Part shown: positions 1 through 7,415 of the stretch, piece after piece
Position numbering within the stretch: position 1 is the stretch's first letter
How the letters are laid out: every line of letters starts with the position of its first letter
Translations under genes and position numbers: made by a program
DNA from: Streptomyces cyaneochromogenes
GTDB taxonomy: Bacteria > Actinomycetota > Actinomycetes > Streptomycetales > Streptomycetaceae
Direction: 5' to 3'
Assembly: GCF_003963535.1 (NCBI RefSeq)
Contig: NZ_CP034539.1
Location: 6,696,001 to 6,760,000 of the forward strand
DNA length: 64,000 nucleotides
Notes under the pieces: generated by a model
What the model was told of the DNA's origin: nothing
What the model saw: only the letters and a program-made list of their open reading frames with translations
The model's database searches: none

Positions 1-85
1 TACCGCACCCGGCCGCCTCCCGTCCTACGTCCCGCCGATCCGCCCGCCGAAGTACACCGTTTCACTGGGGGAGTTGGAAGCACCC

Positions 86-1027
86 GTGACCACCTGGACC
101 GACCACACCGCCGACCGACCCATCTCCCTCACCGCCCCCAGCGGCATCGACCGCGCCGCACACCACCGGCTCGACGAGGCCTGGCTCGCGGCGGCGTGGA
201 GCCACCCCACGACCCGCTGCTTCGTGGTCTCCGGCGGTCAGGTCCTCATCGACGAGACGGCTGACGGGCGCACCGAACTCGTCATGACCCCCTCCTTCGA
301 GGCTCCCCTCACCGAGGCGCACCGCTACTTCCTCGGTATCGACGAGGACGGCGTCAGCTACTTCGCCCTGCAGAAGGACGCGCTGCCCGGCCGTATCGAC
401 CAGTCCGCGCGCGCGGCCGGCCTGCGCGAGGCGGGCCTGCTGCTGTCGCCGCGCGACGTGGGCCTGATGGTGCACGCCGTCGGCCTGGAGAACTGGCAGC
501 GCACCCATCGCTTCTGCTCCCGCTGCGGTGAGCGCACCGTGATCGCAGCCGCCGGCCACATCCGCCGCTGCTCGGCCTGCGGCGCCGAGCACTACCCGCG
601 CACCGACCCCGCCGTGATCATGGCCGTCACCGACGAGGACGACCGCATCCTCCTCGGCCGCCAGGTCCACTGGCCCGAGGGCCGCTTCTCGACGCTCGCC
701 GGCTTCGTCGAGCCCGGCGAGTCCATCGAGCAGACGGTGCGCCGCGAGGTCTACGAGGAGGTCGGCGTCTGCGTCGGCCAGGTCGAGTACGTCGCCAGCC
801 AGCCCTGGCCGTTCCCGTCCAGCCTCATGCTGGGTTTCATGGCCCGGGCCACCTCCACCGAGGTCGACGTCGACGGCGACGAGATCCACGAGGCCCGCTG
901 GTTCTCCCGCGAGGAACTGCGCGCCGCCTTCGAATCCGGCGAGGTCCTGCCGCCGTACGGCATCTCGATCGCGGCCCGCCTGATCGAGCTCTGGTACGGC
1001 AAGCCGCTGCCGACACGCAGCGTCTGA
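86..1027 (+). CDS. nudC: NADH pyrophosphatase (NudC-type Nudix hydrolase)
   Basis: Hydrolyses NAD(H) to NMN(H) and AMP; the enzyme class also removes NAD caps from RNA. The 313-residue product has the full NudC layout: a zinc ribbon with Cys pairs at about 144/147 and 162/165, a Nudix box at about 206-228 starting GFVEPGESIE and containing REVYEEVGV, and the NADH-specific SQPWPFPSS motif at about 238-246. I chose the GTG at 86 because GGAAG lies five bases upstream; a TTG at 74 would add four residues. A methyltransferase gene follows 10 bp downstream on the same strand, so the two are probably co-transcribed. Family assignment is secure; the exact start is less so. Confidence 0.93.
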   Translation: MTTWTDHTADRPISLTAPSGIDRAAHHRLDEAWLAAAWSHPTTRCFVVSGGQVLIDETADGRTELVMTPSFEAPLTEAHRYFLGIDEDGVSYFALQKDALPGRIDQSARAAGLREAGLLLSPRDVGLMVHAVGLENWQRTHRFCSRCGERTVIAAAGHIRRCSACGAEHYPRTDPAVIMAVTDEDDRILLGRQVHWPEGRFSTLAGFVEPGESIEQTVRREVYEEVGVCVGQVEYVASQPWPFPSSLMLGFMARATSTEVDVDGDEIHEARWFSREELRAAFESGEVLPPYGISIAARLIELWYGKPLPTRSV

Positions 1028-1028
1028 G

Positions 1029-1048
1029 GGGTCGGGCATGCCCGACCC
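1029..1048. other. 20-bp perfect palindrome over a start codon
   Basis: GGGTCGGGCATGCCCGACCC reads identically on both strands, and the ATG of the methyltransferase gene is at 1038-1040. As RNA it could fold into a 7-bp stem with the AUG in the six-base loop and the purine-rich ribosome-binding stretch in the stem. Any role in translation or protein binding is inference. Confidence 0.6.
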
Positions 1049-1673
1049 GTACTGGAACCACAACGTCCACTACCACCGCGTAGTACTCGCCGCCGTCCCG
1101 GACGGCTGCCGCGCGGCGCTGGACGTGGGGTGCGGGGACGGGCTGCTCGCCCGCAAGCTCGCGACGAAGGCCGCGTCCGTGACGGGCGTGGACCGCTCAC
1201 CGGAGATGATCCGGCAGGCACGCGCACAGACACGCGGGAACATCACGTTCCTGGAGGCGGACTACCTCGACGGGGCGACCCTCCCCGAGGGCAAGTACGA
1301 CTTCATCAGCGCGGTCGCCGTCGTGCACCACGCGCGGTTCGAGGACGCGGTCGGCGCCCTGGTGCGGCTGCTCGCCCCGGGCGGCCGACTGGTGATCGTC
1401 GGCATGGCCTACAACAAGACCGCCCTGGACTGGGTGATCAGTGGCTGCGGTGTGCCTCCGAGCATGCTCACCAGATGGCTGAGGGGCGGCAAGAGGGGCC
1501 CGGCCGCAATGCCCGTCCAGGACTCGGCCATGCACTGGGGCGAGGCTCGCAGGGCCGCGCGGAGCCTGCTGCCCGGCTGCCGCTTCCGGCGCCGGCTGCT
1601 GTGGCGGTACACGCTGGAGTGGGACGCCCCGGACACCCCCGCCCCGGACGTACGGCAGGAAGGCGGCCCCTGA
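1038..1673 (+). CDS. class I SAM-dependent methyltransferase
   Basis: The 211-residue protein has the Rossmann-fold methyltransferase pattern: motif I ALDVGCGDGLLARKLA near residue 30, an acidic end of beta-2 (VTGVDRSPEM), motif II-like YDFISAVAVVHH near residue 92 and post-II LLAPGGRLVIVG near residue 115. This resembles the Methyltransf_11/25 group. The substrate cannot be read from the sequence. The C-terminal third is basic (RLRGGKRGPAA, CRFRRRLLWRY). The start codon sits inside a perfect palindrome, and the stop overlaps the 5' arm of a strong hairpin shared with the convergent mycoredoxin gene. Confidence 0.85.
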   Translation: MPDPYWNHNVHYHRVVLAAVPDGCRAALDVGCGDGLLARKLATKAASVTGVDRSPEMIRQARAQTRGNITFLEADYLDGATLPEGKYDFISAVAVVHHARFEDAVGALVRLLAPGGRLVIVGMAYNKTALDWVISGCGVPPSMLTRWLRGGKRGPAAMPVQDSAMHWGEARRAARSLLPGCRFRRRLLWRYTLEWDAPDTPAPDVRQEGGP

Positions 1674-1695
1674 AGTGCCTCAGGGACCGCCTTCC
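1658..1695. terminator. bidirectional hairpin terminator
   Basis: An inverted repeat with arms 1658-1673 and 1680-1695 (GGAAGGCGG/CCGCCTTCC outside, CCCTGA/TCAGGG inside, one mismatch, 6-base loop) lies between two convergent genes. No long T run is present, as is usual for Streptomyces terminators. Confidence 0.7.
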
Positions 1696-1717
1696 GACAA
1701 CCGCGCCCGCGCAGCGG

Positions 1718-1960
1718 TTACGCGCTGATCTTCTGCTTCACCTGCGCCAGCGACGGGTTCGTCAGCGTGGAACCGTCCGCGAAGAGCACCGTCGGGACCG
1801 TCTGGTTTCCGCCATTCGCCTTCTCGACGAACGCGGCGGACGCGGGGTCGTGCTCGATGTTGATCTCGGTGTACGCGATGCCCTCGCGGTCCAGCTGCTT
1901 CTTCAGCCGCTGGCAGTAACCGCACCACGTCGTGCTGTACATCGTCACAGTGCCCTGCAT
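1718..1960 (-). CDS. mycoredoxin / glutaredoxin-like protein
   Basis: An 80-residue thioredoxin-fold oxidoreductase with the active site WCGYC (Cys at 13 and 16) and the cis-Pro region QTVPTVLF around residue 56. The size and the CGYC motif match actinobacterial mycoredoxin-1, which reduces mycothiol-protein mixed disulfides in the cytosol. The ATG at 1960 is preceded by AAAGGAG at suitable spacing; longer in-frame upstream sequence has no domain content. Upstream, at 2036-2010 on the same strand, lies a perfect SigR-type promoter, so induction by thiol oxidation is expected. The gene converges with the methyltransferase gene. Confidence 0.93.
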   Translation of the reverse strand: MQGTVTMYSTTWCGYCQRLKKQLDREGIAYTEINIEHDPASAAFVEKANGGNQTVPTVLFADGSTLTNPSLAQVKQKISA

Positions 1961-2009
1961 GTCTCGCGCGCTCCTTTGATGGCTCGGGGAACAGATCGTC
2001 CAGTGGAGG

Positions 2010-2036
2010 AACGTACGCGACCGGAGCGCCATTCCC
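2010..2036 (-). promoter_or_regulatory. SigR-type promoter of the mycoredoxin gene
   Basis: On the minus strand GGGAAT (2036-2031) is followed by an 18-base spacer and GTT (2012-2010). This is the SigR consensus GGGAAT-N18-GTT. It lies 49 bp upstream of the mycoredoxin ATG. SigR itself is encoded at 36535-37230. Confidence 0.8.
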
Positions 2037-2096
2037 GCCTGGGGTATGCCCGGCCACGTGACGCCTGCCGCATTAGTACGACTATCAAGGCCTGCC

Positions 2097-2105
2097 TGTG
2101 GACAA
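2097..2105 (-). promoter_or_regulatory. perfect DnaA box
   Basis: TGTGGACAA here is the complement of TTGTCCACA, the strong Streptomyces DnaA box. It lies between the mycoredoxin promoter and the helicase start. A single box is not an origin; it could be a DnaA-responsive site or chance. Confidence 0.4.
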
Positions 2106-2144
2106 CCGGCACAGCCGTCTCCGGCGACCTGGCAGCATGGCCGT

Positions 2145-4343
2145 GTGACAGCAGCAACGCACTCCACCCTCTTCCCGCAGGCACCGGACTCTGCCGACGC
2201 GGTGCTCGAAGGGCTCGACCCCGAGCAGCGCGAGGTGGCCACCGCCCTGCACGGACCGGTGTGCGTGCTCGCGGGCGCAGGCACGGGCAAGACCCGGGCC
2301 ATCACCCACCGCATCGCCTACGGGGTGCGCGCCGGAATCCTCCAGCCCTCCAGCGTGCTCGCCGTCACCTTCACCAACCGCGCCGCCGGAGAGATGCGCG
2401 GCCGGCTGCGCCAGCTCGGCGCCGCCGGGGTACAGGCCCGCACCTTCCACTCGGCCGCCCTGCGCCAGCTCCAGTACTTCTGGCCGAAAGCGATCGGTGG
2501 CTCCATGCCCCGGCTCGTCGACCGCAAGATCCAGCTCGTCGCCGACGCGGCCGCCGCCTGCCGCATCCGCCTCGACCGGGGCGAGCTGCGGGACGTCACC
2601 GCCGAGATCGAGTGGTCCAAGGTCACCCAGACGGTCCCCGCCGACTACGCCCTCGCCGCCGCCAAGGCCGGCCGTGAAGCCCCCCGCGACGCGGCCGAGA
2701 CCGCCCAGATCTACAACGTCTACGAGGACCTCAAGCGGGACCGCTCGGTCATCGACTTCGAGGACGTCCTGCTGCTCACCGTCGGCATCCTGCAGGACCG
2801 GCACGACATCGCCGACCAGGTCCGCTCCCAGTACCAGCACTTCGTGGTCGACGAGTACCAGGACGTCAGCCCGCTCCAGCAGCGCCTGCTCGAGCTGTGG
2901 CTCGGTGAGCGGGACAACCTGTGCGTGGTCGGCGACGCCAGCCAGACGATCTACTCGTTCACAGGAGCAACACCCGACCACCTGCTCGACTTCCGCACCC
3001 GCCACCCCGGCGCCACCGTCGTCAAGCTGGTCCGCGACTACCGCTCCACGCCCCAGGTCGTCCACCTTGCCAACGGCCTGCTCGCCCAGGCCCGGGGCCG
3101 CGCGGCCGACCATCGTCTGGAGCTGATCTCCCAGCGCACCCCCGGCCCCGAACCCGTCTACTGCGAGTACACCGACGAGCCCGCCGAGGCAGAGGGCGCC
3201 GCCCGTCGCATTCGGGAACTCATGGGTTCCGGCGTCCCGGCCAGCGAGATCGCCATCCTGTTCCGCACGAACTCCCAGTCCGAGACCTACGAGCAGGCCC
3301 TCGCCGACGCGGGCATTCCCTACCAGCTGAGAGGCGCCGAGCGGTTCTTCGACCGACCCGAGGTGCGCAAGGCGGGCATCGCCCTGCGCGGCGCGGCGCG
3401 CTTCGGCGGCAACGACTCGCTCCTCGACGACGCCGTCGACCTGCCCTCGCAGGTACGTGCCGTGCTGTCGGGAGAGGGCTGGACCACCGAGCCCCCGGCC
3501 GGCTCCGGCGCCGTCAGAGAGCGCTGGGAGTCCCTGGCCGCCCTGGTGAACCTCGCCCAGGACTTCGCCGCCGCCAGACCCGGAGCCACCCTCGCCGACC
3601 TCGTCGCGGAACTCGACGAGCGGGCGAACGCCCAGCACGCCCCGACGGTCCAGGGCGTCACCCTCGCCTCCCTGCACTCGGCCAAGGGCCTGGAGTGGGA
3701 CGTCGTCTTCCTGGTCGGCGTCGCCGAGGGCATGATGCCGATCACCTACGCGAAGACCGACGAGCAGGTCGAGGAGGAACGCCGTCTCCTCTACGTCGGC
3801 GTCACGCGGGCCCGGGAGCACCTCCACGTCTCCTGGGCGCTCACCCGCGCGCCCGGCGGCCGGGCCAACCGCCGCCCCAGCCGCTTCCTCGACGGCCTGC
3901 GCCCCGGTTCGACCGCCACCGCCTCCCGCACCGCAGCCGGCAACGCGGGAGGCATCGAGCGCGGGTTCACGAGCAGGCCGGAAGCCGTCACCCCGAGACG
4001 CACCCAGCGCACCCCGGCCCGCTGCCGCGTCTGCGGACGCACCCTCACCGACGCCGGCGAGATGAAGCTGATGCGCTGCGAGGACTGCCCCTCCGACATG
4101 GACGAGGGTCTCTACGAACGCCTCCGCGAGTGGCGCGGGGTCCAGGCGCGGCTCAGCGGGCAACCGGACTTCTGTGTCTTCACGGACAGGACCCTGATGG
4201 CCATCGCCGAGGCGGAGCCCACGAGTCCGGTTGAGCTTTCCCGCATCCCTGGTGTCCTCAAGCGCAAGCTCGAGCGATACGGAGCCGATGTGCTGGCCAT
4301 CTGCGCAGGCCAGGAGCTTGAGGAGGGCGTCGAGGGGGAATGA
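2145..4343 (+). CDS. uvrD2: UvrD2-like ATP-dependent DNA helicase with HRDC domain
   Basis: A superfamily 1A 3'-5' helicase of about 732 residues. Visible motifs are Walker A AGAGTGKT near residue 46, TFTNRAAGEM (Ia), VVDEYQDVS (Walker B, II), GDASQTIYSF (III), VKLVRDYRST (IV), TLASLHSAKGLEWD (V) and LLYVGVTRAREHL (VI). A four-Cys element (CRVC...CEDC) follows, then a C-terminal HRDC domain starting near DEGLYERLREWR and ending before LEEGVEGE. This tetracysteine-HRDC tail is the signature of actinobacterial UvrD2. I start at the GTG at 2145, whose product runs straight into the Q-motif region (LDPEQREV); upstream in-frame sequence looks non-coding. Confidence 0.93.
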   Translation: MTAATHSTLFPQAPDSADAVLEGLDPEQREVATALHGPVCVLAGAGTGKTRAITHRIAYGVRAGILQPSSVLAVTFTNRAAGEMRGRLRQLGAAGVQARTFHSAALRQLQYFWPKAIGGSMPRLVDRKIQLVADAAAACRIRLDRGELRDVTAEIEWSKVTQTVPADYALAAAKAGREAPRDAAETAQIYNVYEDLKRDRSVIDFEDVLLLTVGILQDRHDIADQVRSQYQHFVVDEYQDVSPLQQRLLELWLGERDNLCVVGDASQTIYSFTGATPDHLLDFRTRHPGATVVKLVRDYRSTPQVVHLANGLLAQARGRAADHRLELISQRTPGPEPVYCEYTDEPAEAEGAARRIRELMGSGVPASEIAILFRTNSQSETYEQALADAGIPYQLRGAERFFDRPEVRKAGIALRGAARFGGNDSLLDDAVDLPSQVRAVLSGEGWTTEPPAGSGAVRERWESLAALVNLAQDFAAARPGATLADLVAELDERANAQHAPTVQGVTLASLHSAKGLEWDVVFLVGVAEGMMPITYAKTDEQVEEERRLLYVGVTRAREHLHVSWALTRAPGGRANRRPSRFLDGLRPGSTATASRTAAGNAGGIERGFTSRPEAVTPRRTQRTPARCRVCGRTLTDAGEMKLMRCEDCPSDMDEGLYERLREWRGVQARLSGQPDFCVFTDRTLMAIAEAEPTSPVELSRIPGVLKRKLERYGADVLAICAGQELEEGVEGE

Positions 4344-4356
4344 TGCGAACTCGTCG

Positions 4357-4396
4357 AAAAAATAGTTTGCGCATGCCCCAGCAATCCCCATAGGTT
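4357..4396 (+). promoter_or_regulatory. WhiB7/WblC-type autoregulated promoter
   Basis: An AT-rich tract AAAAAATA (4357-4364), very unusual in this GC-rich DNA, abuts a -35-like TTGCGC (4367-4372); 18 bases later comes a -10-like TAGGTT (4391-4396). An AT-rich block immediately upstream of the -35 is the known hallmark of promoters activated by WhiB7/WblC with the principal sigma factor. It lies just after the helicase stop and heads a roughly 600-base leader before wblC. Confidence 0.72.
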
Positions 4397-4508
4397 CTTA
4401 GCCACGGGAACGGAGGCCTTCTCGGAGGCCCCAATTCCGTGTTCTACTTGCATACCCGTCGGACTGGTTCACCCCAGTCCCCAGAGACGCCGAGAGGAGG
4501 CGAGTCCA

Positions 4509-4829
4509 GTGATCAGCATCAACAGCAGCTCCATCAGCACCGTCAAAATGACCGATCGCTCGGTCGTCGCTTCCCTGTGCATGCTCGGCGCCTCGAACCA
4601 GGGCACCGGTCTGTCCGGCATCCGTGCCGTGCGTCCGGCGTCCTCCGTGTCTCTCGCGGGCCTTCCCGTTCGGGAGCGCAATGAGCGACCGACCAAGGCA
4701 CTGGAAGCGGCAGTAACGGCAAAGGCGCAGGCCTATGCCTTTACGGCGACCGGTGCCGGAATCCGGACGACGCAGCACCACCAGATGTGGGCCTTCCGTG
4801 GGCCAGAACCCTGGAGTGATCCAGCCTGA
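4509..4829 (+). CDS. translated leader ORF upstream of wblC
   Basis: A 106-codon ORF opening with GTG at 4509 behind a perfect AGGAGG (4495-4500, spacing 8). Such a strong ribosome-binding site argues that it is translated. The product is Ser/Ala/Arg-rich with no recognised domain, beginning MISINSSSISTVKMTD and ending with an aromatic stretch QMWAFRGPEPWSDPA. It ends 23 bases before a strong terminator hairpin and about 175 bases before wblC. Upstream-ORF-mediated attenuation is known for whiB7/wblC genes, so I read this as a leader whose translation sets read-through into wblC. Whether the peptide has its own function is unknown. Confidence 0.68.
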   Translation: MISINSSSISTVKMTDRSVVASLCMLGASNQGTGLSGIRAVRPASSVSLAGLPVRERNERPTKALEAAVTAKAQAYAFTATGAGIRTTQHHQMWAFRGPEPWSDPA

Positions 4830-4852
4830 CAGTCGATCAGGCCGGCGCCTTC

Positions 4853-4895
4853 AGGGCCGCGGAACCCCATCCGGGATCCGCGGCCCTTCTGTTTG
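4853..4895 (+). terminator. attenuator terminator in the wblC leader
   Basis: Arms AGGGCCGCGGA (4853-4863) and TCCGCGGCCCT (4877-4887) form a perfect 11-bp stem, followed by TCTGTTTGT, T-rich for this genome. Between a promoter and wblC, it should stop transcription unless disrupted. CCCTG at 4809-4813 inside the leader ORF can pair with CAGGG at 4852-4856 and is a candidate, though short, antiterminator. Confidence 0.75.
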
Positions 4896-5003
4896 TCCCC
4901 CGACAGGGATGACGGAGCGAAGGGGCCTCGGGCAAGGAAAGACCCGGTACCAGCCGCCACCCGGCCCAACAGGGCCGGAACGAACAGACGAGGAAGACCA
5001 ACC

Positions 5004-5372
5004 GTGCAACTCGAAGCGCACGCCCCGTCCGTACCGCCTTCAGATGTGATCCCCAAGCCCGGCCTCACGGAGGACTCCACCTTGACTCCGCTCACTGCGC
5101 TCACCGCGCTCGACGACGCCATCGAGAACCTCGGCGTACCCGTCCCCTGCCGCTCCTACGACCCGGAGGTCTTCTTCGCCGAGTCGCCGGCGGACGTCGA
5201 GTACGCCAAGTCCCTCTGCCGCACCTGCCCGCTGATCGAGGCCTGCCTCGCCGGCGCCAAGGAGCGGCGTGAGCCCTGGGGCGTCTGGGGTGGCGAGCTG
5301 TTCGTCCAGGGTGTTGTCGTCGCCCGGAAGCGGCCGCGTGGTCGCCCGCGCAAGAACCCGGTCACGGCATGA
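5004..5372 (+). CDS. wblC: WhiB-family regulator WblC (WhiB7 orthologue)
   Basis: A 122-residue [4Fe-4S] transcription factor that binds the principal sigma factor and activates intrinsic antibiotic-resistance genes and its own promoter. Visible are four cluster-ligating cysteines (C49, C72, C75, C81), the GVWGG turn at 93-97 and an AT-hook RGRPRK near 112-117; the AT hook and this tail distinguish WblC/WhiB7 from other Wbl proteins. The start is GTG 5004 with GAGGAAG seven bases upstream; the extension back to 4893 is leader RNA. The next gene overlaps by 4 bp. Control is expected through the promoter at 4357-4396 and the attenuator at 4853-4895. Confidence 0.95.
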   Translation: MQLEAHAPSVPPSDVIPKPGLTEDSTLTPLTALTALDDAIENLGVPVPCRSYDPEVFFAESPADVEYAKSLCRTCPLIEACLAGAKERREPWGVWGGELFVQGVVVARKRPRGRPRKNPVTA

Positions 5373-5692
5373 ACACCGCAGGAACGATCGACCGTCCCCT
5401 CACGCACGACCCCCAGAAGCAGGCCCCGATGAAGCCGTCCACCCGCGAACTCGCAGGCTCCGCGCCTGAAGACTTCACCACGAATGGCGCGAACGACTCG
5501 CGTCAGAACAGGAACCGAGAGATGCAACTCATCCAAGAAGCCCTGGCACGTGCGCATATGCACGAGCGACACCATGAGGCCGAGCAGGAACGCCGGGCCA
5601 TGCGCCTGGCGACCGCTCGCCGCATGCAGCGCCGGGCCGAGCGTGCCTCGCTGCGCGCCCGCCGTGCGCTCGCCATGGCGGTCATGCAGTAA
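5369..5692 (+). CDS. small basic coiled-coil-like protein co-translated with wblC
   Basis: A 107-residue hypothetical whose ATG overlaps the wblC stop (ATGA), implying translational coupling. The N-terminal half is polar and probably disordered; the second half (about 53-107) is a highly charged, presumably helical region rich in Arg, Ala, Met and His (RRMQRRAERASLRARRA). No domain is recognised. Being in the wblC transcript it should be induced by the same antibiotic signals. A perfect 18-bp hairpin 50 bases downstream closes the unit. Confidence 0.75.
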   Translation: MNTAGTIDRPLTHDPQKQAPMKPSTRELAGSAPEDFTTNGANDSRQNRNREMQLIQEALARAHMHERHHEAEQERRAMRLATARRMQRRAERASLRARRALAMAVMQ

Positions 5693-5742
5693 CCGACCAC
5701 ACCGCCAGACGGTGGCCTCCCGAGCCGGGAGGCGGTAGCTCC

Positions 5743-5782
5743 CCGCGGGGGCCGGTCCGTACGAACGGACCGGCCCCCGCGG
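5743..5782 (+). terminator. strong hairpin terminator of the wblC unit
   Basis: A perfect 18-bp stem (CCGCGGGGGCCGGTCCGT at 5743-5760 with its complement at 5765-5782) and an ACGA tetraloop, between the 107-residue ORF and the next gene. Confidence 0.8.
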
Positions 5783-5828
5783 TGCGTTGTACCCGCAGAT
5801 CCGGCGGTGACGGCGCTATCGTCGCGGA

Positions 5829-6038
5829 GTGACGAGTCTTCCCGGAGGCAGTGACAACGGCGGCTCCGCCACGGAGCCCGAGCCTCTCGTGTGCGCCCGC
5901 TGCGGCACCCGGGCCGAGGCACCGCAGCCCACCTGGACCTGCTCCGTGGAGAACGGCGTCCGCCACTACTTCTGCGACACCTGCTCCCGGGAGAACCTCA
6001 GAGCGATCGAGGGGCGACTGGACTCGGCCTGGTGGTAG
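5829..6038 (+). CDS. small zinc-ribbon protein
   Basis: A 69-residue protein with two Cys pairs, CARC near residue 22 and CDTC near residue 54, likely one zinc-ribbon site, ending ARG/Trp-rich (IEGRLDSAWW). Start is GTG 5829. The pattern of low-complexity N-terminus, CxxC-x(~29)-CxxC and conserved tail resembles hypothetical proteins common in Streptomyces; no function is known to me. Only 6 bp separate its stop from that of the convergent ABC1 kinase gene, with no terminator between. Confidence 0.7.
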   Translation: MTSLPGGSDNGGSATEPEPLVCARCGTRAEAPQPTWTCSVENGVRHYFCDTCSRENLRAIEGRLDSAWW

Positions 6039-6044
6039 CTCCGC

Positions 6045-7415
6045 TCACGCCTCCGCCGCCGACTCGTCCTCGTCCGTCAGTTCCTCCGGTGCGAACCCCG
6101 GCAGCCACTCCTCCAGCTCCTCGCGCAGCCGTACGGTCGCGCCCAGCTGGCACAGGACGCCGATTGTGCTCAACGTCACGCGGTGGATGAGGAGATAGGC
6201 CGGGGGCAGATTGAGCTGCTTGCCCAGTTGGTAGGCGGGGGAGCGAGGGTCGGCGACGCGGGCGGCCTGACTGCGCATCCAGCCGCGGGTGAAGGTGAAC
6301 TCGTCGACCTGAGCCGGTTCGATGATCGGCAGGAGGTAGTCGAGGACGGCGTTGGGGTCCAGCTCTATTGACTCCTTGACGAAGCCCTCGGCGCAGAGCA
6401 GTTCGTAGACGGTGTCCGCCTCGCCGTCCAGGGTCATCCGCAGGGAGTCGCCGATGGGGGTCGGCAGGCCGCCCGGGAGGCGGTCGACCGTGCCGAAGTC
6501 CAGGACGCCGAGCCGCCAGTCGTCCTCGCCGTCGGGGCCTCCCGGCAGGAGGCGGAAGTTGCCGGGGTGCGGGTCGGCGTGCAGGAGGCCGGTGCGGGCC
6601 GGGCCGGAGAAGAGGAAGCGGGCCAGGAGCTGACCGGCGCGATCACGCTGCTCCTGGGTGCCGTCCGAGATCACCTCCGAGAGCGGCACGCCCTCGATCC
6701 ACTCGGTGACGAGGACCTGGTCGCAGTGGTGGACCACCGCCGGCACGACGACGTCCGGGTCGTCGGCAAACTCCTCGGCGTGCGCCTGCTGGGCCTGTGC
6801 CTCCAGGCCGTAGTCCAGTTCCTCGGAGACCCGGTCCTTGAGCTCCGCGATCAGTGGTTTGATGTCCATGCCGGGGATCAGCGGACCCAACAGCCGGGCG
6901 AAACGGCTCAGTTGGTTCAGGTCGGAGAGCAGAGCCTCGCCGGCTCCCGGGTACTGCACCTTGACCGCCACCTCACGGCCGTCGTGCCACACGCCCCGGT
7001 GCACCTGGCCGATCGAGGCCGCCGCGGCGGGCTTGTCCTCGAACTCCAGGAACAGGTCGTGCCAGTCCTCGCCGAGCCGCTCCGCCAGCACCGTGTGCAC
7101 GGTGCGCGTCGGCATCGGGGGCGCCGCCTCCTGAAGCTTCGTGAGCGCCGCGCGGTAGGGGCCGGCGATCTCCTCGGGCAGGGCCGACTCGAACACGGAC
7201 AGGGCTTGGCCGAACTTCATCGCGCCGCCCTTGAGCTCGCCGAGCACCTTGAACATCTGCTCGGCGGTGCGCTGCTGCAGCTCACGGCCGACGATCTCCG
7301 CGGACTCGCCGACGATCCGCTTGCCCAGTCCCCAGGTCGCCCGCCCGGCGAAGCCGAGCGGAAGCGCGGCGAGCTTGGCGGTTCGCGTGACCGCCTTGCG
7401 GGGAAGATCAGACAT
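6045..7415 (-). CDS. ABC1/UbiB-family atypical kinase
   Basis: A 456-residue ABC1 (AarF/COQ8) protein. The family's KxGQ signature is seen as MKFGQALS near residue 68, the Ala-rich loop as AAAASIGQVHRG near 132, the VAIK-like lysine as VAVKVQYPG, the catalytic loop as HADPHPGNF near 285 and a DFG-equivalent LDFGTVDRL near 308. Family members have ATPase activity linked to lipid or quinone metabolism; the role in Streptomyces, which make menaquinone, is unknown. The ATG at 7415 overlaps the upstream ThiF-like gene's stop in ATGTCTGA, so the two are translationally coupled. Confidence 0.9.
   Translation of the reverse strand: MSDLPRKAVTRTAKLAALPLGFAGRATWGLGKRIVGESAEIVGRELQQRTAEQMFKVLGELKGGAMKFGQALSVFESALPEEIAGPYRAALTKLQEAAPPMPTRTVHTVLAERLGEDWHDLFLEFEDKPAAAASIGQVHRGVWHDGREVAVKVQYPGAGEALLSDLNQLSRFARLLGPLIPGMDIKPLIAELKDRVSEELDYGLEAQAQQAHAEEFADDPDVVVPAVVHHCDQVLVTEWIEGVPLSEVISDGTQEQRDRAGQLLARFLFSGPARTGLLHADPHPGNFRLLPGGPDGEDDWRLGVLDFGTVDRLPGGLPTPIGDSLRMTLDGEADTVYELLCAEGFVKESIELDPNAVLDYLLPIIEPAQVDEFTFTRGWMRSQAARVADPRSPAYQLGKQLNLPPAYLLIHRVTLSTIGVLCQLGATVRLREELEEWLPGFAPEELTDEDESAAEA

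Noticed and set aside
2097..2105. Second chromosomal origin suggested by a DnaA box
   Set aside because: A single box without a cluster, AT-rich region or dnaA/dnaN genes is not an origin.
2085..4391. A 768-codon minus-strand ORF opposite uvrD2
   Set aside because: No domain or motif; the helicase motifs on the plus strand are complete.
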